The notes beneath the pieces were generated by a model, which saw only the letters and a list, made by a program, of their open reading frames with translations, did no database searches and was not told where the DNA came from. A stretch of 23,528 bases of DNA, taken from assembly GCA_964550655.1 (NCBI GenBank), contig CAZKAQ010000052.1, forward strand, positions 1-23,528, in the 5' to 3' direction. The translations under genes were made by a program, and so were the position numbers. Of this stretch, positions 23,398 to 23,528 are shown piece after piece (the first letter of the stretch is position 1; every line of letters begins with the position of its first letter). This DNA comes from GCA-1730015 sp964550655 (GTDB lineage: Bacteria > Pseudomonadota > Gammaproteobacteria > Granulosicoccales > Granulosicoccaceae).

Positions 23398-23528
23398 GAC
23401 GGCAACTCAGGTCGGTGCTGTGGCAGCATCGAAGCACTCGTTGCATGCAAAATGGCAGGCTCGCAAAACCACTAGCCTGTATTATTCATGAGGATTCGGC
23501 GCCCAGAGTCAATAGCGCTAAACAGGTC
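23398..23528. other. Right-edge stretch, no gene seen
   Basis: No convincing gene is seen. A dispersed-repeat copy lies at 23472-23493 in the reverse orientation relative to the copy at 161-182. The 64-residue plus-strand frame crossing 23281-23475 runs through the terminator and promoter and is judged spurious. Confidence 0.4.
23472..23493 (-). repeat. Dispersed 22-bp repeat, copy 2
   Basis: On the minus strand it begins CCTCATGAATAATACAGG and ends in CTAG. It is in inverted orientation relative to copy 1, and a diverged relative lies near 14339-14356. Confidence 0.5.

Noticed and set aside
23281..23475. A 64-residue plus-strand frame rich in cysteine
   Set aside because: It crosses the terminator and promoter on the opposite strand, has no ribosome site and shows no recognisable motif.

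Overview
The window looks like chromosomal DNA of a free-living, probably marine or aquatic, gammaproteobacterium. The basis is the set of housekeeping proteins: HemL, class I fructose-1,6-bisphosphatase, UbiX, a YcgN-type cysteine-cluster protein and an Rsd/AlgQ anti-sigma factor. Rsd/AlgQ is largely confined to gammaproteobacteria. No tRNA, rRNA, CRISPR array or intact insertion sequence was seen. Base composition is moderate, and GTG and TTG starts are fairly common. A run of 100 N at 16324-16423 marks an assembly gap.

Layout. 179-2206 (minus): hemL followed by a sulfotransferase-like gene, divergent from a rubredoxin gene (2408-2581). 2831-5598 (plus): fbp, ycgN-like, rsd/algQ-like and a YhbP-like flavin-binding-fold gene. 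5636-6238 (minus): ubiX. 6414-9383 (plus): an acylating aldehyde dehydrogenase and an acyl-CoA ligase, spaced like an operon, resembling the SauS/SauT pair of sulfoacetate catabolism. 9391-14082 (minus): a signalling cluster, read as periplasmic binding protein, then CHASE-like/PAS/GGDEF/EAL protein, then membrane-anchored SH3b protein. 14388-15213 (plus): a 65-residue basic protein and a lipoprotein. 15232-16254 (minus): a second membrane-anchored SH3b protein. 16665-20374 (minus): cysD-cysNC, for sulfate activation to APS and PAPS. 20662-22464 (plus): a secreted, calcium-binding repeat protein with a C-terminal sorting tail. 22497-23186 (minus): a class I glutamine amidotransferase behind an elaborate leader.

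The most unusual item is the cysD gene. Its reading frame carries about 255 extra N-terminal residues that read as an IS630-type transposase (helix-turn-helix plus DDE-type fold) with the catalytic acidic residues replaced. A low-complexity linker joins this to a complete CysD. A good sigma70-type promoter upstream has a perfect 16-bp AT-rich palindrome in its spacer, so the domesticated DNA-binding domain may regulate its own operon. Second in interest is the upstream region of the glutamine amidotransferase gene. It has a promoter with a palindromic operator, a roughly 100-nt leader ending in a strong intrinsic terminator, and a further dyad, all on the gene's strand. This fits either an attenuator/riboswitch-like leader or a free small RNA.

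Sulfur recurs in the window (CysD-CysNC, SauST-like pair, sulfotransferase-like protein), but the three loci are separate and the link is only suggestive. All family calls come from reading motifs; no database search was run.
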